Both the position numbers and the translations under genes were made by a program. The notes beneath the pieces are model-generated. The model was not told the DNA's origin. It saw only the letters and a program-made list of their open reading frames with translations, and did not search any database. Of a DNA stretch of 45,612 bases, positions 1 through 8,292 are shown one piece after another. Source of the DNA: JAJISG01 sp964347345 (GTDB lineage: Archaea; Thermoplasmatota; Thermoplasmata; RBG-16-68-12; JAJISG01). Position 1 is the first letter of the stretch, and each line of letters begins with the position of its first letter. Where the stretch lies: positions 1-45,612 of the forward strand of contig CAYFYB010000013.1 of NCBI GenBank assembly GCA_964347345.1, given 5' to 3'.

Positions 1-1775
1 CCTTTGACGTGGAACTTTCCGTCCTCGAACACGAGGTCCTCCTCCCTGGCCTCCAGGAGGTGGGCAGCGATTTCTTTGGCCTTCTGAACGACCTTCCGGG
101 AGGAGAGGGCTATGGAGCCACCCTCCACGGGTGTGGTCCGGCTACCGTAGGTCCCCATGCCCATGGGAGTCATGTCGGTGTCCCCGTGTATGATGTCTAT
201 GTCTTCCACTGGAACGCCGAGTTCATCGGCGGCGATCTGGGCGAAGGTGGTTTCCTCCCCTTGGCCATGGGGATGGGCCCCGGTGTACACGGAAACCTTC
301 CCCGTGGGATGGACGCGGATCGTGGAGCTACCCCAGAGGCCCCCTTGGAAGCCGACGGCACCGCAGATCTGGGAGGGGCCGAGGCCGCACATCTCGACGT
401 AGGTTGAGAAGCCAATACCAAGCAGCCGTCCCTCCTTCCGGGCCTTCTCCTGATCCTCCCTGAACTTCTGATATTTCACCATCTTGAGGGCCTTCTCGAA
501 GGCCGCATGGTAGTTACCACTGTCATAAGAGAGGCCCGTGCAGACCGTGTAAGGGAAGGCCTCCTTCGGGATGAAGTTCTTCTTCCTGATCTCCGCGGGG
601 TCCATCTCCAGCTTCTGTGCTAGGATGTCCACCATGCGCTCCACGATGTAGGCCGCCTCCGGTCGACCGGCCCCCCGGTAGGCGTCCGTGGGTGTGGTGT
701 TGGTGAAGACCCCCCAGACCTCCGCCCGAGAAGCCTTCATGGCATAGGCACCGCCAAGCATGAAGCCGAAAAGTATCGTTGGAATTCCCGGGCCGGCCGT
801 AGACAGGTATGCGCCCATGTTTGCGATGGCCTTGACCTTGATGCCCAAGATGGTGCCATCCTTCTTGGCCGCTAGCTCGACGTACTGGATGTGGTCCCTG
901 CCGTGGATGGTGGCCTGAAAGTTCTCCGTCCTGGTCTCCACCCACTTCACGGGACGGCCAAGCCTTCGGGCCAGGTACGACACTACGGCCTCCCAAGGGT
1001 AGACGGGTATCTTGCTGCCGAAGCCGCCGCCCACATCGGGGGATATGACCCGGAGTTTCTGCTCCGGAATGCCCAGTACGATGGAGAGGAGGAGGCGGTG
1101 GATGTGGGGGTTCTGCGAGGTCACCCAGAGGGTTAGCTTCTCCTCCGTGGGGTCCCATTGGGCCAGGGCGGCCCTGGGCTCCATGGCGCAGGGCTGAAGC
1201 CTCTGGTTGACCAGCCTCTGCTCCACCACGACGTCCGCTTCCTGAAAGGCCTTTTCCACGTCTCCCCCCGGCAGGATCCACTTGAAGGCCACGTTCCTCG
1301 GAGCCTCCTTGTGGAGTTGCGGGGCTCCCTTCTTGAGGGCATCCTCCTGGCTCACCACAACTGGCAGGGGCTCGTAGTCCACGTCGATGAGGTCCACGGC
1401 ATCCCTGGCCACGTAGGGGTCCTCCGCCACGACCACGGCCACCGCCTCGCCCGCATAGCGGACTTTGTCGACGGCGACGGGGGGATAGGGCGGGGTCTTC
1501 AGGTCCGAGTCGGGTATCAGCCAGGCCGTGGGTATGGCACCGACCTTCTCCTTCAGGTCGGCCCCCGTGAAGACATCCACCACACCAGGAAGCTTCTTCG
1601 CCGCCGAAGGGTCCACCTTCAGGATCTTCGCGTGGGCGTACGGGCTCCTAAGGAATGCCGCGTGGAGCGTCCCCGGGAGGGTCATATCAGCGACATAGCT
1701 ACCCGTGCCCGTGATGAACCGCGCGTCTTCCTTTCGGAGAAGGGGGGCTCCAATGTACTTCGTTGCTTTCGCCAC
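1..1775 (-). CDS. coxL: CoxL/XdhA-like molybdopterin-binding hydroxylase large subunit (partial, C-terminus off the edge)
   Basis: Large catalytic subunit of a xanthine dehydrogenase / CO dehydrogenase family enzyme, which binds the molybdenum cofactor in the cytoplasm. 591 codons are visible; roughly 200 C-terminal residues of a usual CoxL lie beyond base 1. The start is GTG at 1775, three bases after the coxS stop, with GGAGGG about seven bases upstream. Seen in the translation: an N-terminal GAPLLRKEDARFITG stretch, VGGGFGSKI, and the active-site loop AYRGAGR at residues 365-371. Form I CO dehydrogenases have AYXCSFR in this loop, so this is a form II type and the substrate could be CO, an aldehyde, a purine or another heterocycle. 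The order coxM-coxS-coxL and tight spacing indicate one transcript. The frame is easy to miss because it starts with GTG and has no stop in the window. Confidence 0.9.
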   Translation of the reverse strand, partial: MAKATKYIGAPLLRKEDARFITGTGSYVADMTLPGTLHAAFLRSPYAHAKILKVDPSAAKKLPGVVDVFTGADLKEKVGAIPTAWLIPDSDLKTPPYPPVAVDKVRYAGEAVAVVVAEDPYVARDAVDLIDVDYEPLPVVVSQEDALKKGAPQLHKEAPRNVAFKWILPGGDVEKAFQEADVVVEQRLVNQRLQPCAMEPRAALAQWDPTEEKLTLWVTSQNPHIHRLLLSIVLGIPEQKLRVISPDVGGGFGSKIPVYPWEAVVSYLARRLGRPVKWVETRTENFQATIHGRDHIQYVELAAKKDGTILGIKVKAIANMGAYLSTAGPGIPTILFGFMLGGAYAMKASRAEVWGVFTNTTPTDAYRGAGRPEAAYIVERMVDILAQKLEMDPAEIRKKNFIPKEAFPYTVCTGLSYDSGNYHAAFEKALKMVKYQKFREDQEKARKEGRLLGIGFSTYVEMCGLGPSQICGAVGFQGGLWGSSTIRVHPTGKVSVYTGAHPHGQGEETTFAQIAADELGVPVEDIDIIHGDTDMTPMGMGTYGSRTTPVEGGSIALSSRKVVQKAKEIAAHLLEAREEDLVFEDGKFHVK

Positions 1776-1778
1776 GAT

Positions 1779-2264
1779 CTATCCCTCCTCAGCTCCAGCA
1801 GCCGCCATGATGGCCCTCACGACGTTCTGGTATCCTGTACATCGACACATGTTGCCAGAGATGCCCAGTCGAACCTGCTCTTCAGTGGGCTCAGGGGCCC
1901 TGCCTAGAAGCTCGTAAGCTGTTAAGATGAGGCCAGGCGTACAGAAGCCACACTGCAGCCCGTGATACTTCGAGAAAGCTTCCTGTAGGGGATGGAGCCC
2001 CCCGTCGGTGGCGAGACCCTCGATGGTGAGGACTTTGGACCCGTCCGTCTGGACGGCGAACATTGTGCAGGACTTCACCGCACGTCCGTCCACGAGCACA
2101 GTACAGGCACCACAATGGGTCGTATCGCAACCTACGTGGGTGCCCGTGAGCCGCAGGTAATCGCGAAGGAAGTCCACGAGCAGCAGACGGGCCTCCACAT
2201 CTGCCTCTCGAAGCTTACCATTTACTGTAACGCCAATACGGCACTTCTCTGTCGCTTCTACCAA
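1779..2264 (-). CDS. coxS: CoxS-like [2Fe-2S] small subunit
   Basis: Iron-sulfur subunit of the CoxLMS-type hydroxylase, carrying electrons from the molybdenum site to the FAD subunit. The 161 residues hold both expected cluster sets: C46, C51, C54 and C66 (plant-ferredoxin type, CDTTHCGAC) and C105, C108, C140, C142 (CGFC and CRCTGYQN). Length is normal for the family. The start is TTG at 2264, with GGAGG four bases upstream; no ATG fits. It lies 41 bases after coxM and three bases before coxL, so the three subunits are probably co-translated. Confidence 0.93.
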   Translation of the reverse strand: MVEATEKCRIGVTVNGKLREADVEARLLLVDFLRDYLRLTGTHVGCDTTHCGACTVLVDGRAVKSCTMFAVQTDGSKVLTIEGLATDGGLHPLQEAFSKYHGLQCGFCTPGLILTAYELLGRAPEPTEEQVRLGISGNMCRCTGYQNVVRAIMAAAGAEEG

Positions 2265-2305
2265 GTCTCCTCCCTCCTTTTTCCGTTAACCTCTTCTAAG
2301 CCTCC

Positions 2306-3181
2306 TCAACCTCCTCCTCGGGCCCTCTCCGCAGCCGTCCTGAGCGCGCGGCGGGTGAGGACCTCCACCATTGCCCGCTTGTACTCCTCCGAGCCCCTGA
2401 GGTCAGCAGTAGGCCTAGCCGCCTCGGCCGCCAGACGGCCAGCCTCCGCTATGGCCCCGTCGTCCAACCCTCGCCCGTTGAGGTAGTCCCCAGCCTCCTT
2501 AGCCGTGAAAGGGGTGGGTCCAACGGCCGTGAGGGCGATTCTTGCCCGGGCCACACTCCCCTTCTTGTTGAGTTGCACCTGGGCGCCCACACCGACGGTA
2601 GCGAAGTCACCAGCCTTCCTTTTGAGCTTTTTGTAGCTTCCTCCTGACCTGACGCCCGCGGCGGGCACCTGGATCTCCGTTAGGATCTCCCCCGGCTCAA
2701 GGGCAGTGGTAAGGCTATCCACGAAGAATTCCTCGAGAGGTATTGTCCGGACCCCTTGGGCCGAGGTGGCGGTCACCTTAGCATCAAATGCAAGAAAGGC
2801 CGCCCCCCAATCCGAGGCTGGGTCAGCATGGGCCAGGGCACCGCAGACAGTCCCCAGGTTGCGGACCTGAAGATCGCCGACGGTCTCCGCCGCATCCACC
2901 AAGAGGCGATACTTTCTTCGAACGATGTCCGAGGCCTCAAGGTCTCGGTGGCGGGCAAGGGCTCCGATGCGCAGGACGCCGCCCTTCTCCTTCACATAAT
3001 CCAAGTTCTTTATTCGGTTGAGGTCAATGATGTATTCGGGTGCTGCCAGCCGCATCTTCATCAGGGGAATGAGGCTCTGCCCCCCTGCCAACACCCTTGC
3101 TCCCTCACCGTACCTCTCAAGAAGGCCAGCCGCCTCCTCCAGGGTCGATGGAGCAGCATAGCGAAAACGAGATGGCACCAT
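2306..3181 (-). CDS. coxM: CoxM-like FAD-binding medium subunit
   Basis: FAD-binding subunit of the molybdenum hydroxylase, the exit point for electrons. The protein (291 residues from ATG 3181) shows the VLAGGQSL flavin motif near residue 35 and a second motif, LGTVCGALAHADPASDWG, near residue 110, both typical of CoxM/XdhB. An in-frame ATG at 3196 would add MLARG, but the only TATA-like element (3205-3212) sits 27 bases upstream of ATG 3181 and only 12 from 3196, and family members start close to the MVPSRFRY sequence. I therefore place the start at 3181 and expect a leaderless message. It is the first gene of coxM-coxS-coxL. Confidence 0.92.
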   Translation of the reverse strand: MVPSRFRYAAPSTLEEAAGLLERYGEGARVLAGGQSLIPLMKMRLAAPEYIIDLNRIKNLDYVKEKGGVLRIGALARHRDLEASDIVRRKYRLLVDAAETVGDLQVRNLGTVCGALAHADPASDWGAAFLAFDAKVTATSAQGVRTIPLEEFFVDSLTTALEPGEILTEIQVPAAGVRSGGSYKKLKRKAGDFATVGVGAQVQLNKKGSVARARIALTAVGPTPFTAKEAGDYLNGRGLDDGAIAEAGRLAAEAARPTADLRGSEEYKRAMVEVLTRRALRTAAERARGGG

Positions 3182-3204
3182 GCCACGCGCCAACAATTGT
3201 GATG

Positions 3205-3212
3205 ATTTAAAT
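3205..3212 (-). promoter_or_regulatory. TATA box of coxMSL
   Basis: ATTTAAAT lies 27 bases upstream of the coxM ATG at 3181. That is the spacing of an archaeal TATA box for a leaderless transcript. It also decides the start over the ATG at 3196. Confidence 0.6.
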
Positions 3213-3465
3213 GTTTTCTATAGCGGTAAACCAGCCGAAGACTGTCCTTTTTGTCCCAGTCTATGGACAACGCAGTGCAGAGGAACATCGACCTACTGCA
3301 CGGTGAATGAGACTCACGATGGGATCGGGAAGCCCCTGACCTTCGCGACCACGCTGACCTGGATGAACGTTCGTCTGTCAGTCTGTGCTTATCCAATCCT
3401 GCGTTATTGACAAACAGACTAGCCCGAGCGGTCAGCCTTCGTCCGCAACAGCGGCACCGACCATA

Positions 3466-4035
3466 CTAAGGAATGGCGAAACCTGCCGTAAGGATGGCCG
3501 CTGGAATCCAGAGGGTGTAGAATGCCTGAATGAGGAAGCTCCAGCCGACCACCTTTGCATCGATCTTCTTGAATAGAAAGGCAAGAGGCAGCGTGAAGAA
3601 GACCCATATCCAAGAGATTACGTTGGCAGTAAGCCAGATTCGGCCGGGTACCTCTGACTGCAGCAGGAAAGCCGCGAAGAGAATCATCGCTAGCCCGAAG
3701 AAGATGCCAAGGCTGCCTAGTGGCGCGGCATCGCTGCCCGTTATGGCAACCACACCGGCGGCCAGCCAGGCCAGGGCAAAGACCAGGACCAGGAAGGCGA
3801 CGATGACGAAATCCCCCTCCCCCGCCGCAAGGTTTGCATTGAAGGCTATCAATCCAATGATACCGTTGACTCCTCCAGCGAAGAGAAAGACTGGACCTGC
3901 ATCCTTCAGCTGACCGTATCCCAGGAGCACCATACCTAGTACGGAGAAGTTCACGCCATAGAACATGAGTACGGTGGCCGTCAAGGCCGCCACAGGAACT
4001 ACTACCACCTGACCTCCCCAATGAGAGATATGCAC
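3466..4035 (-). CDS. Divergent AmiS/UreI-family amide or urea channel
   Basis: Small polytopic membrane protein of 189 residues with six predicted helices. It aligns by eye along its whole length with AmiS/UreI channels: an N-terminal VLGMVLLGYGQLKDAG segment corresponds to the LLGK-x-x-x-[KR]E region of AmiS, and the C-terminal WVFFTLPLAFLFKKIDAKVVGW followed by a WIPA turn matches the AmiS tail. It is much more diverged than the second AmiS at 7607. The family lets short amides, urea or ammonia cross the membrane. Start uncertain: ATG at 4035 is used here, but GGGGAGG lies just before GTG codons at 4008 and 4005, which would drop nine or ten residues. It lies downstream of acs on the same strand, 144 bases away. 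Confidence 0.7.
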   Translation of the reverse strand: MHISHWGGQVVVVPVAALTATVLMFYGVNFSVLGMVLLGYGQLKDAGPVFLFAGGVNGIIGLIAFNANLAAGEGDFVIVAFLVLVFALAWLAAGVVAITGSDAAPLGSLGIFFGLAMILFAAFLLQSEVPGRIWLTANVISWIWVFFTLPLAFLFKKIDAKVVGWSFLIQAFYTLWIPAAILTAGFAIP

Positions 4036-4179
4036 AACGAGAATAGAAGGATTATTCTTATCCTATTCGCGAAAAATCTGTCTATGAATCGCGAAAGGCA
4101 AACGGACGCGTGGTCCCTGACGAACCAGACAAGGCGATGGTTGGATAGCTACCCTGGATCGATTTGCTCTGTCGTCGTG

Positions 4180-5997
4180 TCAGGACTCAGCCGCCAGCTT
4201 CTGGAGTTGATCACAGATCTCCGGGTTCCGAAGAGTGGTGGTATCTCCGAGGGACCTACCCTCGGCGATATCCTTCAGTAGTCTGCGCATTATCTTGCCA
4301 CTTCGTGTCTTGGGTAGGTCCGGCGTGAAAAGAATCCGCTCCGGTCTAGCTATGGGGCCAATCGCTTTGGCGACGTGCTCCTTCAACTCCGCCTCTAACT
4401 GACCGCTAGGTTCCCGACCAGCTCTGAGGATCGCGTACGCATAGGGCACCTCTCCCTTCACAGGATGAGTCGCGCCTACTACAGCCGATTCCGCCACGGC
4501 AGAATGGCTTACTAGGGCACTCTCCACCTCCCACGTGCTGAGCCTGTGGCCTGCCACATTGAGGACATCATCCAGGCGTCCCATGAGGATGTAGTAGCCG
4601 TTTTCATCTTGCTTCGCGGCATCCCAGGCAACATAGGTCCTTTTGTCGAACTTCCCAAAGTAGGTCTCGACATATCTGTCGGGGTCTCTCCACAGGGTGC
4701 GCAGCATGCCAGGCCAAGGTTTAGTGATGACCAACCAGCCACCCTGGCCCTTGGACACGGGTTTACCCTCCTCATCTAGAATGGCCGCGAAGATGCCCGG
4801 AAAGGGAAGGGTGGCTGCACCGGGCTTAAGCGTAGTCATGCCTGGAAGTGGCGTTATGAGGATGCCGCCGGTTTCTGTCTGCCACCAGGTGTCGACGACG
4901 GGACACCTTTCATGGCCGATGTACTTCCAATACCAAAGCCAGGCCTCGGGATTGATGGGTTCTCCAACCGTCCCGAGAAGTCGCAGGCTTGAGATATCAT
5001 TCCTTTGCGTGTACTCCTCCCCCCACTTCATGACCGCTCTGATGAGGGTCGGAGCGGTGTAGAGGATATTAACGCCGTAGCGTTCCACGATTTGCCAGAG
5101 TCGATCCTTATCCGGCCAGTCTGGAGCGCCCTCGTACATGAGGACGGTAGTGCCATTGGCCAAGGGCCCATAGACTATGTAACTGTGGCCCGTTATCCAT
5201 CCGATATCCGCTGCACACCAATATACGTCGGTTTCTTTGATGTCGAAGATCCAGCCGTGGGTGGACGTCACGAAGGTCAGGTAGCCACCGGTCGTATGGA
5301 CGCTGCCCTTGGGCTTTCCCGTTGTCCCGCTGGTGTACATAATGAAAAGCACATCCTCCGCGTCCATGACTTCTGGCTCGCACGTACGAGGTGACTCCAG
5401 CAGTCTGTCCCAAGAGATTTCTCGTCCCTCCTCCAGCGCCAAGTCCTTGCCAACGCGCCGTACGTAGACGACCTTCTCCACCGCGAAGGGGAGTTGTGTG
5501 AGGCCCTCGTCCGCCTTCGACTTCTGATCCACGACCTTACCTCGGCGATAGTATCCGTCGCAGGTTATGAGGAAGCGACTCTCGGCATCCTCCATACGAG
5601 TGGCGAGGGCCTCTGCCGAGAACCCTGCAAACACGACGCTGTGGATTGCGCCAATCCGAGCGCAAGCTAACATGGCGATGGGCAATTCAGGAATCATTGG
5701 GAGGTATATGGTAACGACATCGCCCCGTCGTACCCCTAGCTCCTTGAGTCCGTTGGCAACACGACAAACCTCTTGATGAAGCATCGCGTAGGTGTAAACT
5801 CGGAAATCCCCAGGCTCACCTTCCCAGATAATCGCAGCTTTGTTGCGCCTAGGTCCGCCCAAGTGGCGGTCGAGACAGTTGTAGGAAACGTTGAGCTTAC
5901 CCCCAACAAACCATTTGAAAAAGGGTGGACTGCCGTCATCTAGGACCTTATCCCACCTCTTATACCAAACGAGTTCCTCTGCCCAGCGGGCCCAGAA
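4180..5997 (-). CDS. acs: Acetyl-CoA synthetase (5' end lost in assembly gap)
   Basis: AMP-forming acetyl-CoA synthetase, activating acetate with ATP and CoA. 605 residues are visible before the gap, beginning FWARWAEELVWYKRWD; about 40 N-terminal residues should lie in the gap. Motifs seen: KWFVGGKLNVSYNCLDRH, the ATP-binding loop YTSGTTGKPKG, the acetate-pocket region DTWWQTETGG, AGHRLSTWEVESAL, and the C-terminal catalytic lysine in PKTRSGKIMRR. All match ACS and not ADP-forming or medium-chain relatives. The small residue normally following GKPKG in the HTTGGY segment is Ser here. The pairing with an amidase and two AmiS-like channels suggests acetate made from acetamide is used here. Confidence 0.92.
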   Translation of the reverse strand, partial: FWARWAEELVWYKRWDKVLDDGSPPFFKWFVGGKLNVSYNCLDRHLGGPRRNKAAIIWEGEPGDFRVYTYAMLHQEVCRVANGLKELGVRRGDVVTIYLPMIPELPIAMLACARIGAIHSVVFAGFSAEALATRMEDAESRFLITCDGYYRRGKVVDQKSKADEGLTQLPFAVEKVVYVRRVGKDLALEEGREISWDRLLESPRTCEPEVMDAEDVLFIMYTSGTTGKPKGSVHTTGGYLTFVTSTHGWIFDIKETDVYWCAADIGWITGHSYIVYGPLANGTTVLMYEGAPDWPDKDRLWQIVERYGVNILYTAPTLIRAVMKWGEEYTQRNDISSLRLLGTVGEPINPEAWLWYWKYIGHERCPVVDTWWQTETGGILITPLPGMTTLKPGAATLPFPGIFAAILDEEGKPVSKGQGGWLVITKPWPGMLRTLWRDPDRYVETYFGKFDKRTYVAWDAAKQDENGYYILMGRLDDVLNVAGHRLSTWEVESALVSHSAVAESAVVGATHPVKGEVPYAYAILRAGREPSGQLEAELKEHVAKAIGPIARPERILFTPDLPKTRSGKIMRRLLKDIAEGRSLGDTTTLRNPEICDQLQKLAAES

Positions 5998-6097
5998 NNN
6001 NNNNNNNNNNNNNNNNNNNNNNNNNNNNNNNNNNNNNNNNNNNNNNNNNNNNNNNNNNNNNNNNNNNNNNNNNNNNNNNNNNNNNNNNNNNNNNNNN
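5998..6097. other. Assembly gap (100 N)
   Basis: Exactly 100 N, the usual placeholder for a scaffold gap of unknown length. It removes the N-terminus and promoter of acs, and any gene between acs and the amidase. Confidence 0.98.
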
Positions 6098-6572
6098 GCC
6101 CTCGAAGGTGAGATCTCTGCAGGAGACAAGAAGAAGAAAACGAAGGAAGCGGGAAGACGGGCCTGAGTTTAGCCCCGCGAAGGTCTTCACACCCTCCAAG
6201 AAGACGCTGGAACTGTTCCAAGAAGTCTCAAGATACAAAGCTAAGAAAGGACAGGCAGGAACCAGGAGGAGACCCAAGATTCCACATACCGGAGATGCTG
6301 ACTGCAAATGTGTCGCCTGCAGGTATTCATTGTGGCAACGGGGAGTCAAGTGAGCTGCGACGATGGCTCGGTGGCGACCGGCTCTCGCATTTGCCGAAAA
6401 GGGGAGCTTCTGAACGTTTCTCCAATATCCGATTGGAGAGCCCTACGACTTCAGCCAGAATAGCCTCAGGATTCCCCATCTTGCAGTGCTAAACATTGTC
6501 ATATAAAGGGGGCCACCTGTTGCACGTTAACTATAGATATATTCCACTAATTCCAGTTTGGCGGGGGATGTT
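6098..6572. other. Non-coding stretch between gap 1 and the amidase
   Basis: No convincing gene. Just after the gap a plus-strand frame reads ALEGEISAGDKKKKTKEAGRRA and stops at 6166; this lysine-rich tail could be the end of a plus-strand gene hidden in the gap, but it is too short to assign. The right half holds the amidase promoter: TATA-like ATATAAAG at 6501-6508 and a second AT-rich element at 6531-6543. GGGGGATG at 6563-6570 is the ribosome binding site of the amidase. Confidence 0.5.
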
Positions 6573-7565
6573 ATGCCACATGGAGATATATCGTCGTCGG
6601 CAGATACTGTCGGCGTCGCCGTAGTGAACTACAAAGTGCCGGTACTCAGCACAAAAGACGAGGTCCTAGACAACTGTAAACGGATTGCCAGCTTCATGGA
6701 AGGTTGCAAGAGAGGACTTCCAGGATTGGACTTGATAATCTTTCCGGAGTATAGCACTCAGGGCTTCAATCCTGAGAAATGGAAGGACCTGTCTACCAAG
6801 GTGCCAGGAGAAGAGACTGCCATCTTTGCCCAGGCTTGTAAGAAGCACAAAGTATGGGGCGTGTTCTCTCTGACAGGGGAGCTGCACGAGGACCATCCAC
6901 AGAGAAATCCATACAACACTCTCATACTGATGAACAGCAAGGGAGAGATCGTTCAGAAGTACAGGAAGATAATGCCATGGGTGCCGATAGAGCCCTGGTA
7001 TCCTGGGACTAGGACGTACGTTAACGACGGACCCAAGGGTCTCAAAGTAAGCCTCATCATTTGCGATGACGGAAACTATCCGGAGATCTGGCGAGATTGC
7101 GCGATGCGAGGCGCCGAGCTGATCGTCAGGTGTCAGGGATACATGTACCCACCGAAGATTCAGCAGGTAGATGTGGCCCGGGTATCGGCATGGCAGAACA
7201 ACAGCTGTGTCGCCGTCGCCAACATGGCCGGATGGGATGGCACATACTACTACTTCGGACACTCTGCCATCATCGACTACGATGGCCGGGTCCTGGGCGA
7301 GTGCGGTGAATCGCCAGATGAGGTCCAGTACGCAGAGCTGTCCCTCTTCGGCATCCGGAATGCAAGGAGAAACTGGACAGCGCAGAACCACCTCTACAAG
7401 CTGCTACATCGAGGATATACGGCCACGGCAGCCGCTGGTGATTCGGAAGACGGATTCGCAGAATGCCCATATGAGTTCTACAGGATCTGGGCGACCGACG
7501 TAAAGAAAGCAAAAGGCTTGTCCGAGGGGGCCACCCGAACAGCGCCTCATCCTACGGGGAAGTAG
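6573..7565 (+). CDS. amiE: Aliphatic amidase (AmiE type, nitrilase superfamily)
   Basis: Cytoplasmic amidase that hydrolyses short amides such as acetamide or propionamide to the acid and ammonia. The 330-residue protein is strikingly close to Pseudomonas AmiE: it opens MPHGDISSSADTVGVAVVNY and keeps the catalytic triad as Glu59 (FPEYS), Lys132 (QKYRK) and Cys164 (IICDDGNYPEIW), plus the AELIVRCQGYMYP stretch. Two residues are missing after FPEYS. A TTG at 6558 is also in frame, but family alignment and the GGGGGATG site five bases upstream favour ATG 6573. Formamidase (AmiF) is a close relative and cannot be excluded by eye. It is followed 41 bases later by amiS, as in bacterial amidase operons. 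The near-bacterial sequence and lower GC suggest transfer. Confidence 0.93.
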   Translation: MPHGDISSSADTVGVAVVNYKVPVLSTKDEVLDNCKRIASFMEGCKRGLPGLDLIIFPEYSTQGFNPEKWKDLSTKVPGEETAIFAQACKKHKVWGVFSLTGELHEDHPQRNPYNTLILMNSKGEIVQKYRKIMPWVPIEPWYPGTRTYVNDGPKGLKVSLIICDDGNYPEIWRDCAMRGAELIVRCQGYMYPPKIQQVDVARVSAWQNNSCVAVANMAGWDGTYYYFGHSAIIDYDGRVLGECGESPDEVQYAELSLFGIRNARRNWTAQNHLYKLLHRGYTATAAAGDSEDGFAECPYEFYRIWATDVKKAKGLSEGATRTAPHPTGK

Positions 7566-7598
7566 CCCCCTTTCCCCTTTCTTAATTTCAAAAGGGGG
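7566..7598 (+). promoter_or_regulatory. amiE-amiS intercistronic hairpin covering the amiS ribosome binding site
   Basis: CCCCCTTT (7566-7573) pairs perfectly with AAAGGGGG (7591-7598); a second copy, CCCCTTT (7574-7580), can pair with AAAGGGG (7591-7597). The 3' arm contains most of the amiS Shine-Dalgarno GGGGGAGG (7594-7601), six bases before ATG 7607. The structure could lower amiS translation relative to amiE, or act as a weak terminator. The pairing is visible; its effect is inferred. Confidence 0.5.
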
Positions 7599-7606
7599 AG
7601 GAAAAA

Positions 7607-8128
7607 ATGTCGCTACTTGGCATGTCATTAGTCTATGTTGGATTCGTTCTTGTGATCAATGGGCTCCTACTTCTGGGGAAGATTCCCGCCAAGGAAGCAA
7701 TGGTCATGAACTTCTTCACCGGGATAGTGACCTTCTTCAACTCATTCTACACCGCATTCGTGGACGGGGTGATCATCGCCGGAGCCCAAGGCCTGTTGTT
7801 TTCGTTCACATATCTCTGGGTTGGTTTCAATCTCTACAGAGACATGGAAGACCAGGGGGGACTTGGCTGGTACTGTCTGCTGGTCGCAGTGACCGCTGTC
7901 CCAAGCGGTGCCCTTGCAATTGCAGAAGGCACGAGCGTCATGTACGGGTCAGTCCTGGCTGTCATCTGGTGGATTTGGGCTTTCCTATGGTTCCTGTTCT
8001 TCCTGCTCCTCGGTCTGAAACTCAAGATAGCTAGCTTCACAGGCGCAGTCACGATGCTTGTCGGGATAATATCCGGTATCTACGGCTTTCTGCTGTTCCT
8101 TCCGCAATACCTACCGGGTCTCTTCTAG
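7607..8128 (+). CDS. amiS: AmiS/UreI-family amide transporter
   Basis: Inner-membrane channel of 173 residues with six predicted helices, the standard length for the family. It opens with GMSLVYVGFVLVINGLLLLG, followed by KIPAKEAMVMNFFTG, then FSFTYLWVGFNLY, GLGWYCL and a WWIWAFLWFLFFLLLGLKL helix; each block matches Pseudomonas AmiS and more distantly Helicobacter UreI. It lies directly behind the amidase on the same strand and most likely brings in the amide substrate. ATG 7607 follows GGGGGAGG by five or six bases. Confidence 0.93.
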   Translation: MSLLGMSLVYVGFVLVINGLLLLGKIPAKEAMVMNFFTGIVTFFNSFYTAFVDGVIIAGAQGLLFSFTYLWVGFNLYRDMEDQGGLGWYCLLVAVTAVPSGALAIAEGTSVMYGSVLAVIWWIWAFLWFLFFLLLGLKLKIASFTGAVTMLVGIISGIYGFLLFLPQYLPGLF

Positions 8129-8292
8129 CAAAGTCCACGATTGCTACTGGAATGTAGGATTTCCGGGCGGTCACATCTACGGGGAAGTATCACGACGTCG
8201 GCTTGGACCAAAGAGGTGTCTCGCCTTCATGGAACTAGCGCTTTCCTCATCAGGGCGACTACAGAATCTGCCAACGACTGAGGGTGCGAGAA

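Noticed and set aside
523..1281. 252-codon minus-strand open frame
   Set aside because: Out of frame with coxL on the same strand; composition is Gly/His/Arg-rich, typical of a shifted frame.
1158..1907. 249-codon plus-strand open frame
   Set aside because: Lies antisense to coxL and coxS, whose motifs are unmistakable; the translation has no family features. High GC produces such frames here.
4180..6129. Acetyl-CoA synthetase start at TTG 6129, across the gap
   Set aside because: The reading frame across 100 N is arbitrary and MSPAEISPSR does not resemble an Acs N-terminus.
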